64,000 nucleotides of DNA from JAHZKS01 sp047404135 (GCA_047404135.1 JBDOIT010000006.1:62001-126000); one strand, 5' to 3'. Shown: positions 35,925 through 45,665, counted from the stretch's first letter. The notes: generated by a model not told the origin, from the sequence alone. Numbers and translations: made by a program.

Positions 35925-38591
35925 TTAATCTTCGACAACACAAGCTTGAGCTGCCGCTAATCTTGCTATTGGTATTCTGTAAGGAGAACAAGACACATAT
36001 TTCAGCCCTAACTTATGGAAAAAATCAATAGAAGAAGGATCCCCTCCATGCTCACCACATACACCAAGTTTAATGTCTTTTCGTGTAGATCTAGCTCTTT
36101 CTGCAGATATTTTAAGAAGTTCACCCACGCCCTCTTTATCTAGAGCCACAAAAGGGTCTTTAGTAAATATGCCTTTCTCAATATATTCAGGAATAAAGCT
36201 TGAGGAATCATCCCTAGACAACCCAAAAGCAGTCTGAGACAAATCGTTTGTTCCATAGCTCATATAGTTAGCATGTTCTGCTATCTTATCCGATGCAAAT
36301 GCTGCCCTAGGCAACTCTATCATTGTACCTATTTCATATTTTAATGTGATATTGCGCTCAGTCTCCACCAGCTTTGCAACTTCCTCAATAAGGTATTTTA
36401 AAATTTTCATCTCTTTCTCAGAAGAGATCAGTGGGACCATAATTTCTACTACAGGGAATGTCTTTTCTTGTGCAATTGAATCTGACATAGCTTCAAAAAT
36501 AGCTCGAGCCTGCATTTCATAAATCTCAGGATAGGTAATGCCCAATCTAGACCCTCTATGCCCTAGCATAGGGTTTACTTCTTCCAATTGCTTGCATCTA
36601 TGGCGTACTGTAGTAATATCCATCCCAGAACACTCCACTAACTCCTCCATCTCTCGATCAAGATGAGGTAAGAACTCATGCAATGGCATATCTAATAATC
36701 TTATATTAACTGGCTTATCTTGCATCAGTTTGAATATCATAGAGAAATCCTTTCTTTGCATTGGCAGTATCTTCTCTAATGTTTTCCTTCTGTCAGCAGG
36801 GTTACGCGCAATAATCATATTCCTAACATGCGCAATCCTGTCGCTTTCAAAGAACATGTGCTCCGTACGGCACAAACCTATTCCCTCGGCTCCAAAACTT
36901 AATGCAGCATTAATATCACCTTCTGTCTCTGCATTAGTACGTATTTCTATCCTTTTAATCTCATCCGCCCATCCCATCACTATCTGGAAATATTCAGAAA
37001 ATTTAGGCCTGATTGTGGGAACATTACCCATAATAATTTCACCGGTTTCACCATCAATTGTAAGATGCCCTCCTGCCTTGATTTCAACATCTCTCACTCT
37101 AAGAACTTGATCTTGGTAGTCAATCTTAACAGACGAAGCACCAACAACACATGGCTTACCCATACCTCTAGCAACCACCGCCGCATGAGATGTCATCCCA
37201 CCTTTACTGGTTAATATGCCTTCCGAAGCATACATCCCGTGTATATCTTCTGGACTAGTCTCAACGCGCGCCAAGATTACTTTTTCACCTAAATCTGCAA
37301 ACCTTTCTGCTTCCGATGCAGAAAACACAATTACCCCAGATGCAGCCCCAGGAGAAGCAGGCAGGCCTCTTGCAATAACATCTTTAGACACACCAGGGTC
37401 AAGCATAGGGTGTAGAAGCTGATTCAAACCCTCAGGATCTACCCTTAATATTGCCTCCTTTTTAGTGATCATTTTTTCTTCAACAAGTTCTACAGCAATG
37501 CGAAGAGCAGCTTGCGTAGCCCTCTTTCCGCTACGTGTCTGCAAAACCCACAATCTACCTTCCTCGATTGTAAATTCTATATCCTGCATGTCTCTATAGT
37601 GATTTTCTAGTTTATTTGCTGTATCAAATAACTCCCTTGCTAAACTAGGCATTGTTTCTTCCATAACGGGGTCTTTTGAGCCGATCTCTTCACGACCAGC
37701 TTTTGTGATGCATTGAGGAGTTCTAATCCCAGCTACCACATCTTCACCTTGAGCGTTAATCAGATACTCACCATATATTTTTTTCTCCCCGGTAGAAGGA
37801 TTACGAGTAAATGCCACTCCTGTAGCGCTTTTATTACCTGTATTTCCAAAAACCATAGATTGTATATTTACAGCAGTACCCCATTCCTCAGGAATGTCAT
37901 TCATTCTTCTATATGTAATAGCTCTATGAGACATCCATGAATTTAAAACAGAATTTATAGCGCCCCATAACTGATTTTTTACATCGCTAGGAAATTCTCT
38001 CTCTGACTCTACCGACACAATTTCTTTAAACTGCACCACCAACTTCTTTAGATGGTCTATAGTCATCTCTGTATCGAGCTTAATACACTCTTCGTTCTTT
38101 AATCTCTCTATGCATTCTTCAAACAGATAATGACCTACCCCCAGAACCACATCAGAATATATCTGGATAAAACGACGGTATGTATCATACGCAAATCTCT
38201 CATTGTTACTAAATTTGGCAAGACCCAGAACTGTCTTATCATTTAATCCTAAATTCAGCACAGTATCCATCATACCTGGCATAGAGCTACGAGCACCTGA
38301 CCTAACTGAAACTAATAATGGATTATTGTTATCACCAAATTTCTTCCCTATGATTTTTTCAATATTCTCTAGAGCTGAATTCACATCTTCTTTGAAACCA
38401 TAAGGCAATGTTTTATCGTTAGCATAATAAGATTTGCAGACATCTGTTGAAATTGTAAATCCAGGAGGAACAGATAGTCCAATCTTACACATCTCCGCTA
38501 GGTTAGCGCCTTTACCACCCAATAGATCCCGCATAGAGGCATCTCCATCAGTACTTTCTTTAGAGAAATCGTAGATAAATTTTTTACTCAT
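35925..38591 (-). CDS. ppdK: Pyruvate, phosphate dikinase
   Basis: Interconverts pyruvate + ATP + Pi and PEP + AMP + PPi. The 888 residues show the N-terminal ATP-grasp domain (SVRSGARSSMPGMMDT at 95-110), the swivelling phospho-His domain (TSHA at 467-470, His469) and the C-terminal PEP-binding barrel (GICRTEHMF-like, here GLCRTEHMFF; and LGVCGEHGGDP with the catalytic Cys). Full length. It starts 5 bp after glyS, so it is co-transcribed with translation genes. Confidence 0.98.
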   Translation of the reverse strand: MSKKFIYDFSKESTDGDASMRDLLGGKGANLAEMCKIGLSVPPGFTISTDVCKSYYANDKTLPYGFKEDVNSALENIEKIIGKKFGDNNNPLLVSVRSGARSSMPGMMDTVLNLGLNDKTVLGLAKFSNNERFAYDTYRRFIQIYSDVVLGVGHYLFEECIERLKNEECIKLDTEMTIDHLKKLVVQFKEIVSVESEREFPSDVKNQLWGAINSVLNSWMSHRAITYRRMNDIPEEWGTAVNIQSMVFGNTGNKSATGVAFTRNPSTGEKKIYGEYLINAQGEDVVAGIRTPQCITKAGREEIGSKDPVMEETMPSLARELFDTANKLENHYRDMQDIEFTIEEGRLWVLQTRSGKRATQAALRIAVELVEEKMITKKEAILRVDPEGLNQLLHPMLDPGVSKDVIARGLPASPGAASGVIVFSASEAERFADLGEKVILARVETSPEDIHGMYASEGILTSKGGMTSHAAVVARGMGKPCVVGASSVKIDYQDQVLRVRDVEIKAGGHLTIDGETGEIIMGNVPTIRPKFSEYFQIVMGWADEIKRIEIRTNAETEGDINAALSFGAEGIGLCRTEHMFFESDRIAHVRNMIIARNPADRRKTLEKILPMQRKDFSMIFKLMQDKPVNIRLLDMPLHEFLPHLDREMEELVECSGMDITTVRHRCKQLEEVNPMLGHRGSRLGITYPEIYEMQARAIFEAMSDSIAQEKTFPVVEIMVPLISSEKEMKILKYLIEEVAKLVETERNITLKYEIGTMIELPRAAFASDKIAEHANYMSYGTNDLSQTAFGLSRDDSSSFIPEYIEKGIFTKDPFVALDKEGVGELLKISAERARSTRKDIKLGVCGEHGGDPSSIDFFHKLGLKYVSCSPYRIPIARLAAAQACVVED

Positions 38592-38596
38592 ATTCC

Positions 38597-40645
38597 TTAT
38601 AATTCTATTGGTGAAAAATCTACAAATACATTAAATATATCTGCAACCATATTAAGCAGAGCCAGTCTGTTTTTACGTAGCACTTTATCCTCATCCATTA
38701 TCATAGTTTTATCGAAGAACATATCAATCTCAGAAACAATATTTTTAAAGCTTTCTAATGCTAAAGCAAATTCCCCATTCTTTGAGTATTTTTCAATCTG
38801 GGGCTGGATTTTCAAAATGACAGAATGAAGATTTTTCTCCTGATCATTTTTCAACAAGGATATACTCACATCTGAACCTACAGAATGCTTATCAGATTCT
38901 AAAATGGCTATGACCCTTTTAGCTGCAAAATATACCTCTTTACCAGAGGAACTATTCAAAAATTCACTCAGATACTTGATCTTTTTATAATCTTGATTGA
39001 TATCTTTAGAGGATTTATTAAATATAGATGCCACTATATTTTCTTTAAAATCTCCTTTTAAGAAATGCCTGAATCTTTCATAGAAGAATTTCTCGATATC
39101 CTTCGATAACTTCTCTTCATCCTTATGAGTAATGTTATAAGAATCCAGCGCAGCGTCTACTATATCTTCAAGTCTAAAATTGAGATCTAGCTCTATTATA
39201 ATTCTAATGATACCAAGTGCATTCCTTCGTAAACCATAAGGATCTTTTGAGCTAGAAGGTACCTCGCCAATACTGAACAGACCTACTATAGTATCTATCT
39301 TCTCTGCTATACCAACGACTCCAGACTCTATTGTCTCCGGGCACTCATCTTGCCTACCTCTTGGCATATAATGTTCATATATAGCTTGAGAAACCACAGA
39401 GTTTTCTTTAAATTCTTCTGCATAATACCTACCCGCGATACCTTGGAGCTCTGGAAAATCTCCTACTATATACGTTGTAAGGTCAGTTTTTGACAACAAA
39501 GCAGCCCTCTTCACATTCTCTATATCTTTTACCCCTAGAGCCTTGCATAGTTTCTCTGATACTTCTGACATTCTAGAAACACGATCAAAAACTGTGCCTA
39601 ATTTCTTATGAAACACTACACCTTTTAATTTGTCTACTCTCTGGTCTAAAGAAATTTTCTTATCTTCATCGAAGAAAAATTCTGCGTCGCATAAACGCGC
39701 CCTAAGAACCCTTTCATTACCTTCAATTATAGAGCTATTATCTGAAGAATAATTATTTGAAATAGTAATAAAGTAAGGCGCTACCTTACCTTGTTTATCT
39801 TGTAAGGAAAAATATCTTTGATGCAGCTTTATACTAGTAGATAGAATTTCCTTAGGAAGCTTCAAGAACTTTTTAGAGATCCTTCCTAAGATCGCAGTTG
39901 GATATTCCACTAATCCGGTAACCTCATCAAATAGCTCTGGGTCCTCTACTACTTCTATATTCTTCTTCTTAGCTAATTTACGAGCTTGGTCTAATGCCTT
40001 TCTCTTTCTCTCTTCGCGATCCAGTATCACAAATTTATTTTTTAGACTCTTTTTATAATCTTCAAATGATTTAACCTTAAAAGATTCCGGCGCTAGAAAT
40101 CTATGACCGAACGAGATATCATTTGATTTTAAGGAACCAAATTCTACAGGCAAAATCTTACCATCCAACAAACATAATATATTCCTTATAGGCCTGACCC
40201 AAGTTACATTTGTATGATCCCACCTCATACTTTTTGCCCAGCTCATCTCAAAAAAGATCTTTTCTAAAATATCAGAGATAGCAGACTCAAATGAATTCAT
40301 AGTCTTTTTGATTTCTGCAAAATAATATTCTTGTCCATTCACTTCTTTGATCTGAAGGTCGGTTTTTTTCAAGCCCGCGGATTTTAAAAACCCCTCAACG
40401 GCAATTTCTTTTGCTCCTAATTTTGGCCCTCTTTTGAATTCATTCTCATTAACTGCATCACTGTATCTACCTCCACTCACATGCAATACTAGCCTTCTAG
40501 GAGTTACAAAAGTTTCCAAATTCTCATATTGAATACTCTGCTTTGTAAAATGAGTAATTACTATATTACGCAGATCCTTCAAAGCCTTCTTCTGCATTCT
40601 AGAAGGGATCTCTTCTGAAAATATTTCTAGCAATATGTCTGACAT
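38597..40645 (-). CDS. glyS: Glycine--tRNA ligase beta subunit
   Basis: Beta chain of the heterotetrameric bacterial GlyRS; binds tRNA-Gly. ATG 40645 overlaps the glyQ stop (TGATG), so 682 residues; the TTG at 40648 is unlikely. Family strings: LLEIFSEEIPSRMQ near 4-17, ESGVVGIAEKIDTIVGLF and KDPYGLRRNALGI. Full length. Confidence 0.96.
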   Translation of the reverse strand: MSDILLEIFSEEIPSRMQKKALKDLRNIVITHFTKQSIQYENLETFVTPRRLVLHVSGGRYSDAVNENEFKRGPKLGAKEIAVEGFLKSAGLKKTDLQIKEVNGQEYYFAEIKKTMNSFESAISDILEKIFFEMSWAKSMRWDHTNVTWVRPIRNILCLLDGKILPVEFGSLKSNDISFGHRFLAPESFKVKSFEDYKKSLKNKFVILDREERKRKALDQARKLAKKKNIEVVEDPELFDEVTGLVEYPTAILGRISKKFLKLPKEILSTSIKLHQRYFSLQDKQGKVAPYFITISNNYSSDNSSIIEGNERVLRARLCDAEFFFDEDKKISLDQRVDKLKGVVFHKKLGTVFDRVSRMSEVSEKLCKALGVKDIENVKRAALLSKTDLTTYIVGDFPELQGIAGRYYAEEFKENSVVSQAIYEHYMPRGRQDECPETIESGVVGIAEKIDTIVGLFSIGEVPSSSKDPYGLRRNALGIIRIIIELDLNFRLEDIVDAALDSYNITHKDEEKLSKDIEKFFYERFRHFLKGDFKENIVASIFNKSSKDINQDYKKIKYLSEFLNSSSGKEVYFAAKRVIAILESDKHSVGSDVSISLLKNDQEKNLHSVILKIQPQIEKYSKNGEFALALESFKNIVSEIDMFFDKTMIMDEDKVLRKNRLALLNMVADIFNVFVDFSPIEL

Positions 40646-41520
40646 CAACTCTCTTGTTTTTTAATCCATAGCTCACAGCATCTTTTTACCATATTTCTTA
40701 CTCTAGAAATATAATAAGCTCTCTCGGTCACACTAATAACCCCCCTTGCATCAAGAAGGTTAAACACGTTACTCGCTTTTATGCATTGCTCATACGCAGG
40801 CAACACCAGCTTACTAGAAACAAGACAGTTACATTCTTCTTCTAGTTCATTGAAATTCATGAACAAAACATCTGTATTCGCTTTATTTAGCGCATATTCC
40901 GAAAATTCATATTCTGCTTGATGAAATATATCTCTATAGCTTTTTGAATTTTCTTCGTCTTTTGTTTTATTAAATGACAAATCGTACACATTGTCCTTAC
41001 CTTGGATATATAAAGCTAAGCGCTCCAGACCATAAGTGATCTCACCTGGGATCATATTACAATCTATACCACCGATTTGTTGCATATATGTGAACTGAGA
41101 AACCTCAGTACCGTCACACCATACCTCCCAACCAAGACCCGAGGCACCTAATGTAGGACTCTCCCAGTCATCCTCAACAAATCTAATATCATGCTTTTTA
41201 AGATCTATGCCTATTTTCTCCAAACTCTTGAGATATAATTCCTGTATATCTTCTGGTGCCGGCTTCAAAATTACTTGGAACTGATGATGCTTATATAATC
41301 TGTTGGGATTCTCACCAAATCTTGAATCCGAAGGCCTTCTAGATGGTTGAACATAAGCAGCTCTATAAGGGTTGTTCCCCAATGCCCATAAAGTTGTTGC
41401 TGAATGGAATGTCCCAGCTCCCAACTCTAAATCGTACGGCTGCAATATGACGCAACCATTATCGTGCCAATAGTCATGTAAGGTTTTTATTATCTCTTGA
41501 AAGGACTTAGTTGTCTCCAT
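40645..41520 (-). CDS. glyQ: Glycine--tRNA ligase alpha subunit
   Basis: Catalytic class II core that activates glycine. 291 residues: WHDNGCVILQPYDLELGAGTFHSAT near 18-42, AYVQPSRRPSDSRFGENPNR and EITYGLERLALYIQ (motif 3). It starts 18 bp after frr and overlaps glyS by 1 bp. Confidence 0.98.
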   Translation of the reverse strand: METTKSFQEIIKTLHDYWHDNGCVILQPYDLELGAGTFHSATTLWALGNNPYRAAYVQPSRRPSDSRFGENPNRLYKHHQFQVILKPAPEDIQELYLKSLEKIGIDLKKHDIRFVEDDWESPTLGASGLGWEVWCDGTEVSQFTYMQQIGGIDCNMIPGEITYGLERLALYIQGKDNVYDLSFNKTKDEENSKSYRDIFHQAEYEFSEYALNKANTDVLFMNFNELEEECNCLVSSKLVLPAYEQCIKASNVFNLLDARGVISVTERAYYISRVRNMVKRCCELWIKKQES

Positions 41521-41538
41521 TAGATAGAATAAATAAAA

Positions 41539-42096
41539 TTAGATCTTCATAATCTCTTTTTCTCTTTCAGAAAGCAACTCATCTACATTCTTAGAGAACT
41601 CATCTGTCATTTTCTGCACTTCATCAGAGAATCTGTGCGCATCATCTTTTGAAATATCACTATCTTTTTCCATCTTCTTGATTGAGTCCATTCCATCTCT
41701 TCTGATATTTCGTAAAACAACTTTACTTTGCTCTGCATATTGCGCAATCATTTTTACCATCTCTCTCCTCCTTTCCTCACTCAAAGGAGGGATCGGAACC
41801 CTAATCAGGTTTCCATCAGCTGATGCACTTAAACCCATTTTTGATGTGTTAATTGCCTTCTCTACATTTTTAACCAATCCAGAATCCCAAACTTGCACTA
41901 CTAAAAGTTGGCTATCCTGTACACTCACAGTACCAGCCTGCGTAAGAGGAACAAAGTTACCATATGCCTCAAGCGTAATGCTATCTAGCAAATTAGGAGA
42001 TGCTCTGCCTGTACGAACAGATTTCAAGTCACCCTGAAAAGAATTAAGAGCCTTATCCATTTTTACTCTTAAGCTTATATTGATATCGTCAAACAT
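41539..42096 (-). CDS. frr: Ribosome recycling factor
   Basis: Splits post-termination ribosomes with EF-G. The 185 residues have SVRTGRASPNLLD near 27-39, DGNLIRVPIPPLSEERR, and the long helical bundle with RNIRRDGMD. It starts 3 bp after pyrH, in the usual rpsB-tsf-pyrH-frr order. Confidence 0.98.
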   Translation of the reverse strand: MFDDINISLRVKMDKALNSFQGDLKSVRTGRASPNLLDSITLEAYGNFVPLTQAGTVSVQDSQLLVVQVWDSGLVKNVEKAINTSKMGLSASADGNLIRVPIPPLSEERRREMVKMIAQYAEQSKVVLRNIRRDGMDSIKKMEKDSDISKDDAHRFSDEVQKMTDEFSKNVDELLSEREKEIMKI

Positions 42097-42099
42097 ATA

Positions 42100-42807
42100 T
42101 TACCTTATTATAGTGAATGATCCCCCTCCCTTCAGAACCTCTAAAATAGCATCTTTTTTATGGATGGAGAATACCATTAATGGAAGCTTATGCTCTTTTG
42201 CAACAGAGACAGCTGGCAGATCCATAACTCTCAAGCTATTATTTATTACTTCATCATAAGTTAGTTGATCAAATTTCTTGGCATCCTTTTCTTTCTTGGG
42301 GTCTTCTGAATACACACCCTCAACCTGAGTGCCTTTCAGCAACACATCGCAATGCATTTCTATAGCACGAAACACAGCAGCAGTGTCAGTTGAAACAAAT
42401 GGATTACCTGTACCAGCAGCAAATATGACAACCATACCCTGGCTCATATAATGCAGTGCTCTTTCTTGGGAATAAGTATCACATATTGAATCCATTGCGA
42501 CAGACGATAAAACTTTTGATTTAATTCCTATATTATCAAGCATAGCTTGCAAGCATAAAGCATTAATGACCGTTCCAAGCATACCCATATAATCCGCACG
42601 AGCGCGGTCAATTTTTGTTAGATCCATTGTGCTACCCCTAGCAATGTTACCACCACCAACGACTATACAAAGTTGTATATTTGACTTTACTACAGACGAT
42701 ATATCAGATGCTAAAGATTCAACAGCTTCAAGATCCTGACCGTGAGAATGCTTCCCTAGGAAAGCCTCACCAGAAATCTTTAACATTACTTTTTTCCAGC
42801 TGCCCAT
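42100..42807 (-). CDS. pyrH: Uridylate kinase
   Basis: Phosphorylates UMP to UDP. The 235 residues belong to the amino-acid-kinase fold: KISGEAFLG near 9-17, VVGGGNIARGS near 46-56, ADYMGMLGTVINAL and AAGTGNPFVSTDTAA. It lies between tsf (24 bp) and frr (3 bp). Confidence 0.98.
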   Translation of the reverse strand: MGSWKKVMLKISGEAFLGKHSHGQDLEAVESLASDISSVVKSNIQLCIVVGGGNIARGSTMDLTKIDRARADYMGMLGTVINALCLQAMLDNIGIKSKVLSSVAMDSICDTYSQERALHYMSQGMVVIFAAGTGNPFVSTDTAAVFRAIEMHCDVLLKGTQVEGVYSEDPKKEKDAKKFDQLTYDEVINNSLRVMDLPAVSVAKEHKLPLMVFSIHKKDAILEVLKGGGSFTIIR

Positions 42808-42831
42808 AAAAATCTATTACTTCAAAGAAAA

Positions 42832-43707
42832 CTATTTATTCTCTTCACCAAGCTCATATCTGATGAACCCTTTTATCTTAACATCTTTTCCATGTTCCTT
42901 AGCAAAATTATTTACTAAGTCGGAAATTTTAGTTTTATTATCCATAACAAAAACTTGCTCTAGCAACACAACCTCCTGATAGAATTTTTGAATTCTACCA
43001 ACTACCATCTTTTCGATAATATTCTCTGGTTTCCCAGATGCTTTAGCTTGCTCAGTAAAAATTTCTTTTTCTTTCTCAACGCTTTCAGAAGAAACTCCTT
43101 CCCTGTCAAGAGCTTCTGGCTTAGCTGCCGCAATATGCATAGCAACCTGCTTACCGAAACCCGTTAGAACTTCTTTATCTAGATCCGATTCAAGAGAGAT
43201 AAGAACAGCTATTTTTCCAGCATTTTGCATAATTTCGTTATGCACGTAACCTACAACTACGCCGCTATCCACAGAAATCTTTTTACATCTTTTAAGAGTA
43301 AGATTTTCGCCGACAATACCAACATGCTCAGCAACAACATCTTTTACCTTTCTATCACCGCCCGCATATTTTTCATCTTCCAAAGAACTTAAATCCTTAG
43401 ACGACAATGAAGACTTTAAAATATTGGAAAGCAACTCTTGGAATTTTTCATTTCTTGCAACAAAATCTGTTTCTGAGTTTAACTCAACAGCAGAACCAAC
43501 TTTTCCATCCACAATTAAACCAACCATTCCCTCTGCTGTAGCACGCCCTGCTTTTTTAGCCGCCGCTGCATGGCCTTTTTTTCTTAACCAATCTACTGCC
43601 GCCTCTAAATCAGCGCCTGTCTCAACAAGAGCCTTCTTGCAGTCCATCATTCCTGCTCCTGTTTTTTCTCTTAAATCTTTTACTAAACTTGCTGCAACAC
43701 CAGACAT
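42832..43707 (-). CDS. tsf: Translation elongation factor Ts
   Basis: Nucleotide exchange factor for EF-Tu. 291 residues: the N-terminal UBA-like domain with VKDLREKTGAGMMDCKKAL at 9-27, then ELNSETDFVARN near 75-86 that contacts EF-Tu. It is 21 bp after rpsB. Confidence 0.98.
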   Translation of the reverse strand: MSGVAASLVKDLREKTGAGMMDCKKALVETGADLEAAVDWLRKKGHAAAAKKAGRATAEGMVGLIVDGKVGSAVELNSETDFVARNEKFQELLSNILKSSLSSKDLSSLEDEKYAGGDRKVKDVVAEHVGIVGENLTLKRCKKISVDSGVVVGYVHNEIMQNAGKIAVLISLESDLDKEVLTGFGKQVAMHIAAAKPEALDREGVSSESVEKEKEIFTEQAKASGKPENIIEKMVVGRIQKFYQEVVLLEQVFVMDNKTKISDLVNNFAKEHGKDVKIKGFIRYELGEENK

Positions 43708-43728
43708 ATCTTGACACTCCCTATTAAA

Positions 43729-44823
43729 TTACTTTTCTTTTTTTGCTGTAGTTTTTTTCTTCTCCTCAACTTTTTTAGCTTTTACTACATCCTTTGCTGA
43801 GGCAACCGTAGCTTTCTTTAGAGTTTTTTTCTTCTCCTCAACTTCCTTATCCTTTGCTGAGGCAGTCGTAGCTTTCTTTAGAGTTTCTTTCTTCTCATCA
43901 GCCACTTTCTTTCTGGCTTTAGATTTCTTAGGAGACTCTTTTTTCTCAGAAGCTACCTTCTTTTTTTCTACAGTTTTTTCATCACGCTCTGATTTTACCT
44001 TCAGAACAGACTTCTCTTCTTGTGGCTTTTTGCTTTCTCCTTTAACTTCACCCCCAGACTTCATAGATTCACTCAAACTACCAGCCATACCTTTTTCCTC
44101 AATATCCATTCTAGTAGCTTCAGCTCCAACATTAATAGCCTTTGAAACTATCTCACAATAGAATTTTATTGCTCTAGAAGCATCATCATTACCAGGTATA
44201 GGGAAATCAATATCCTCAAGGCTTGAGTTAGTATCAACAACTGCAACAACAGGAATACCAAGCATTTTAGCTTCTTGTATAGCAATTTTTTCTTTGTTGG
44301 TGTCAATGATAAAGATCAAATCAGGTTTACCACCCATATTTCTAATACCACCTAAAGAAGCTTCAATTTTTTGCCTCTTTCTATCGATATCAAGCAATTC
44401 TTTTTTATTATATTTACCTGAAGTTTCTGGATTCTTCTCAGCTTCTAGTATTTTCTCCATTTCATCCAACTTCTTGATGGATTTAGAAATAGTTTTCCAG
44501 TTGGTAAGCATACCACCCAACCACCTTTGATCTACATAATACTGACCACAAGCGATAGCTGATGACCTCACTGACTCAGACGCCTGACGCTTAGTACCAA
44601 CGAATAAAATTTTGTTTTTCTTATTAGAACCAGCGGCTTTAAAAACATTCAATGCTTTGTAAAGCAACGAAACTGTTTTTTGGAGGTTAATAATGTGAAC
44701 ACCATTACGGCTACCGTAGATGAATGGATCCATTTTAGGATTCCATAGCATTTCCTTGTGTCCGAAATGAACACCCGCCTCTAGCATTTCTTTGATTGTG
44801 TATTTGGGTAAAGTATTATTCAT
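43729..44823 (-). CDS. rpsB: 30S ribosomal protein S2 with long basic repeat tail
   Basis: S2 binds 16S rRNA at the 30S head-body junction. The core, residues 1-240, is normal: MLEAGVHFGHKEMLWNPKM near 13-31 and DQRWLGGMLTNW near 98-109. Residues 245-364 are a Lys/Glu/Ala-rich tail, with 20-residue repeats (KKTLKKATVASAKD) from about 311. E. coli S2 ends near residue 241, so about 120 residues are extra. The tail resembles histone-H1-like or AlgP-type disordered basic regions. First gene of the long minus-strand run, with a strong promoter at 44933-44961 and Shine-Dalgarno AAGGAG. Confidence 0.97.
   Translation of the reverse strand: MNNTLPKYTIKEMLEAGVHFGHKEMLWNPKMDPFIYGSRNGVHIINLQKTVSLLYKALNVFKAAGSNKKNKILFVGTKRQASESVRSSAIACGQYYVDQRWLGGMLTNWKTISKSIKKLDEMEKILEAEKNPETSGKYNKKELLDIDRKRQKIEASLGGIRNMGGKPDLIFIIDTNKEKIAIQEAKMLGIPVVAVVDTNSSLEDIDFPIPGNDDASRAIKFYCEIVSKAINVGAEATRMDIEEKGMAGSLSESMKSGGEVKGESKKPQEEKSVLKVKSERDEKTVEKKKVASEKKESPKKSKARKKVADEKKETLKKATTASAKDKEVEEKKKTLKKATVASAKDVVKAKKVEEKKKTTAKKEK
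43731..43910 (-). repeat. 60 bp tandem repeat in the 3' part of rpsB
   Basis: Two close copies (43791-43850 and 43851-43910) and a more diverged one (43731-43790). The period is exactly 60 bp, 20 codons, so expansion keeps frame. Confidence 0.8.
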
Positions 44824-44851
44824 AAAAACTCCTTATTTTTAGTTAAACCTC

Positions 44852-44896
44852 CACGAAGGTAACACTTAAATTAATAAGCACTAAAAAAACTTCGTG
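44852..44896 (-). promoter_or_regulatory. Inverted repeat in the rpsB leader, possible S2 autoregulatory site
   Basis: CTTCGTG and CACGAAG, perfect 7-base arms 31 bases apart, lie in the 5' untranslated region made from the promoter at 44933-44961. The 3' arm ends about 28 bases before the start codon. S2 is known to regulate its own operon through leader RNA in several bacteria; that this element does so is inference. Confidence 0.45.
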
Positions 44897-44932
44897 TGTG
44901 AAATGCCCACCCTCAAAAAGATGGATCTGTAT

Positions 44933-44961
44933 TTTATAGACTCAACCTAAGGTGTTTGCAA
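44933..44961 (-). promoter_or_regulatory. Promoter of the rpsB-tsf-pyrH-frr-glyQS-ppdK run
   Basis: On the minus strand, TTGCAA (44956-44961), 17 bp spacer, TATAAA (44933-44938). The leader would be about 100 bases. Confidence 0.7.
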
Positions 44962-44971
44962 GAGTTTTTTA

Positions 44972-45526
44972 CTATTTTGCAGAGCTTTTGCCCTTATCAG
45001 AATTTGAATCTTCTACAGAAGATACCAGTATGTTCAAAGATGTTTGAGAACATAGCCCCAGCAAAACCGGATCCCTTGGTCTTAAATTTTCATAATTCCA
45101 ATGCTCCTTATTACGTATAGATGTCACGGTACTCTTTGTGGTCCCAACTAATTTAGCAGTCTTTGAATCAGGAACATCCGGATAATTCTTGATAACCCAA
45201 GCTATGGCATCGGGCTTATCCTGTCTTCTCGCAACTGGAGTATACTTAGCTGATTTCTTCTTACTACCTTTAAGAACCAACTCGTTTACATTTGTGATTT
45301 GTAATTTCTCTGAGGGATCTTTTGAGCATTTGTCTAACTCTTCTTGAGTAATCTGACCATTAAATATAGGGTTCTCAGCAAGGATACCCACAGCAACCTC
45401 ACCATCAGCTATACCCTGCACTTCCAATGGGTGTAGCCCACAAAAATCTGATATTTGCTTGAATGTTAATACTGTATTATTGATTAACCACACAGCTGTA
45501 GCTTTTGGCATTAAAGGTAAAGTCAT
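44972..45526 (-). CDS. trcR: Cell cycle transcriptional regulator TrcR (DUF1013)
   Basis: Alphaproteobacterial DUF1013 protein that associates with RNA polymerase in Caulobacter. ATG 45526 gives MTLPLMPKATAVWLINNT, the standard N-terminus, and 184 residues; the ATG at 45571 overlaps the promoter -10 region and is rejected. Strings: FCGLHPLEVQGIADGEVAVG and, in the C-terminal HTH part, DAIAWVIKNYPDVPDSKTAKLVGTTKSTV. Single gene, upstream of the rpsB operon on the same strand. Confidence 0.9.
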   Translation of the reverse strand: MTLPLMPKATAVWLINNTVLTFKQISDFCGLHPLEVQGIADGEVAVGILAENPIFNGQITQEELDKCSKDPSEKLQITNVNELVLKGSKKKSAKYTPVARRQDKPDAIAWVIKNYPDVPDSKTAKLVGTTKSTVTSIRNKEHWNYENLRPRDPVLLGLCSQTSLNILVSSVEDSNSDKGKSSAK

Positions 45527-45559
45527 ATTATGTATAAAATCTAAATTATTCGATGTAGC

Positions 45560-45588
45560 ATCATACAACACATAAAGAAATCTTGCAA
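45560..45588 (-). promoter_or_regulatory. Promoter of trcR
   Basis: On the minus strand, TTGCAA (45583-45588), 17 bp spacer, TATGAT (45560-45565). Expected start near 45553, 27 bases before ATG 45526; this decides the start codon. Confidence 0.65.
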
Positions 45589-45638
45589 CCTTCTTTCGAT
45601 CCTAAGCTCTGTGTTGCAAAATCATCATAACAACATCA

Positions 45639-45665
45639 AAAAAACACCCACAAGCACCTTGGGTT
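45639..45665 (-). terminator. Orphan intrinsic terminator, minus strand
   Basis: Read on the minus strand, ACCC-AAG-(GTG loop)-CTT-(GT bulge)-GGGT, followed by GT7 (45645-45639). No minus-strand gene ends here: upstream on that strand is the antisense of the ankyrin gene. It could end a short RNA started near 45700. Confidence 0.45.

Noticed and set aside
45527..45571. Longer N-terminus of TrcR from ATG 45571
   Set aside because: It overlaps the promoter and DUF1013 proteins start at the MPLMPKATAVW-like segment.
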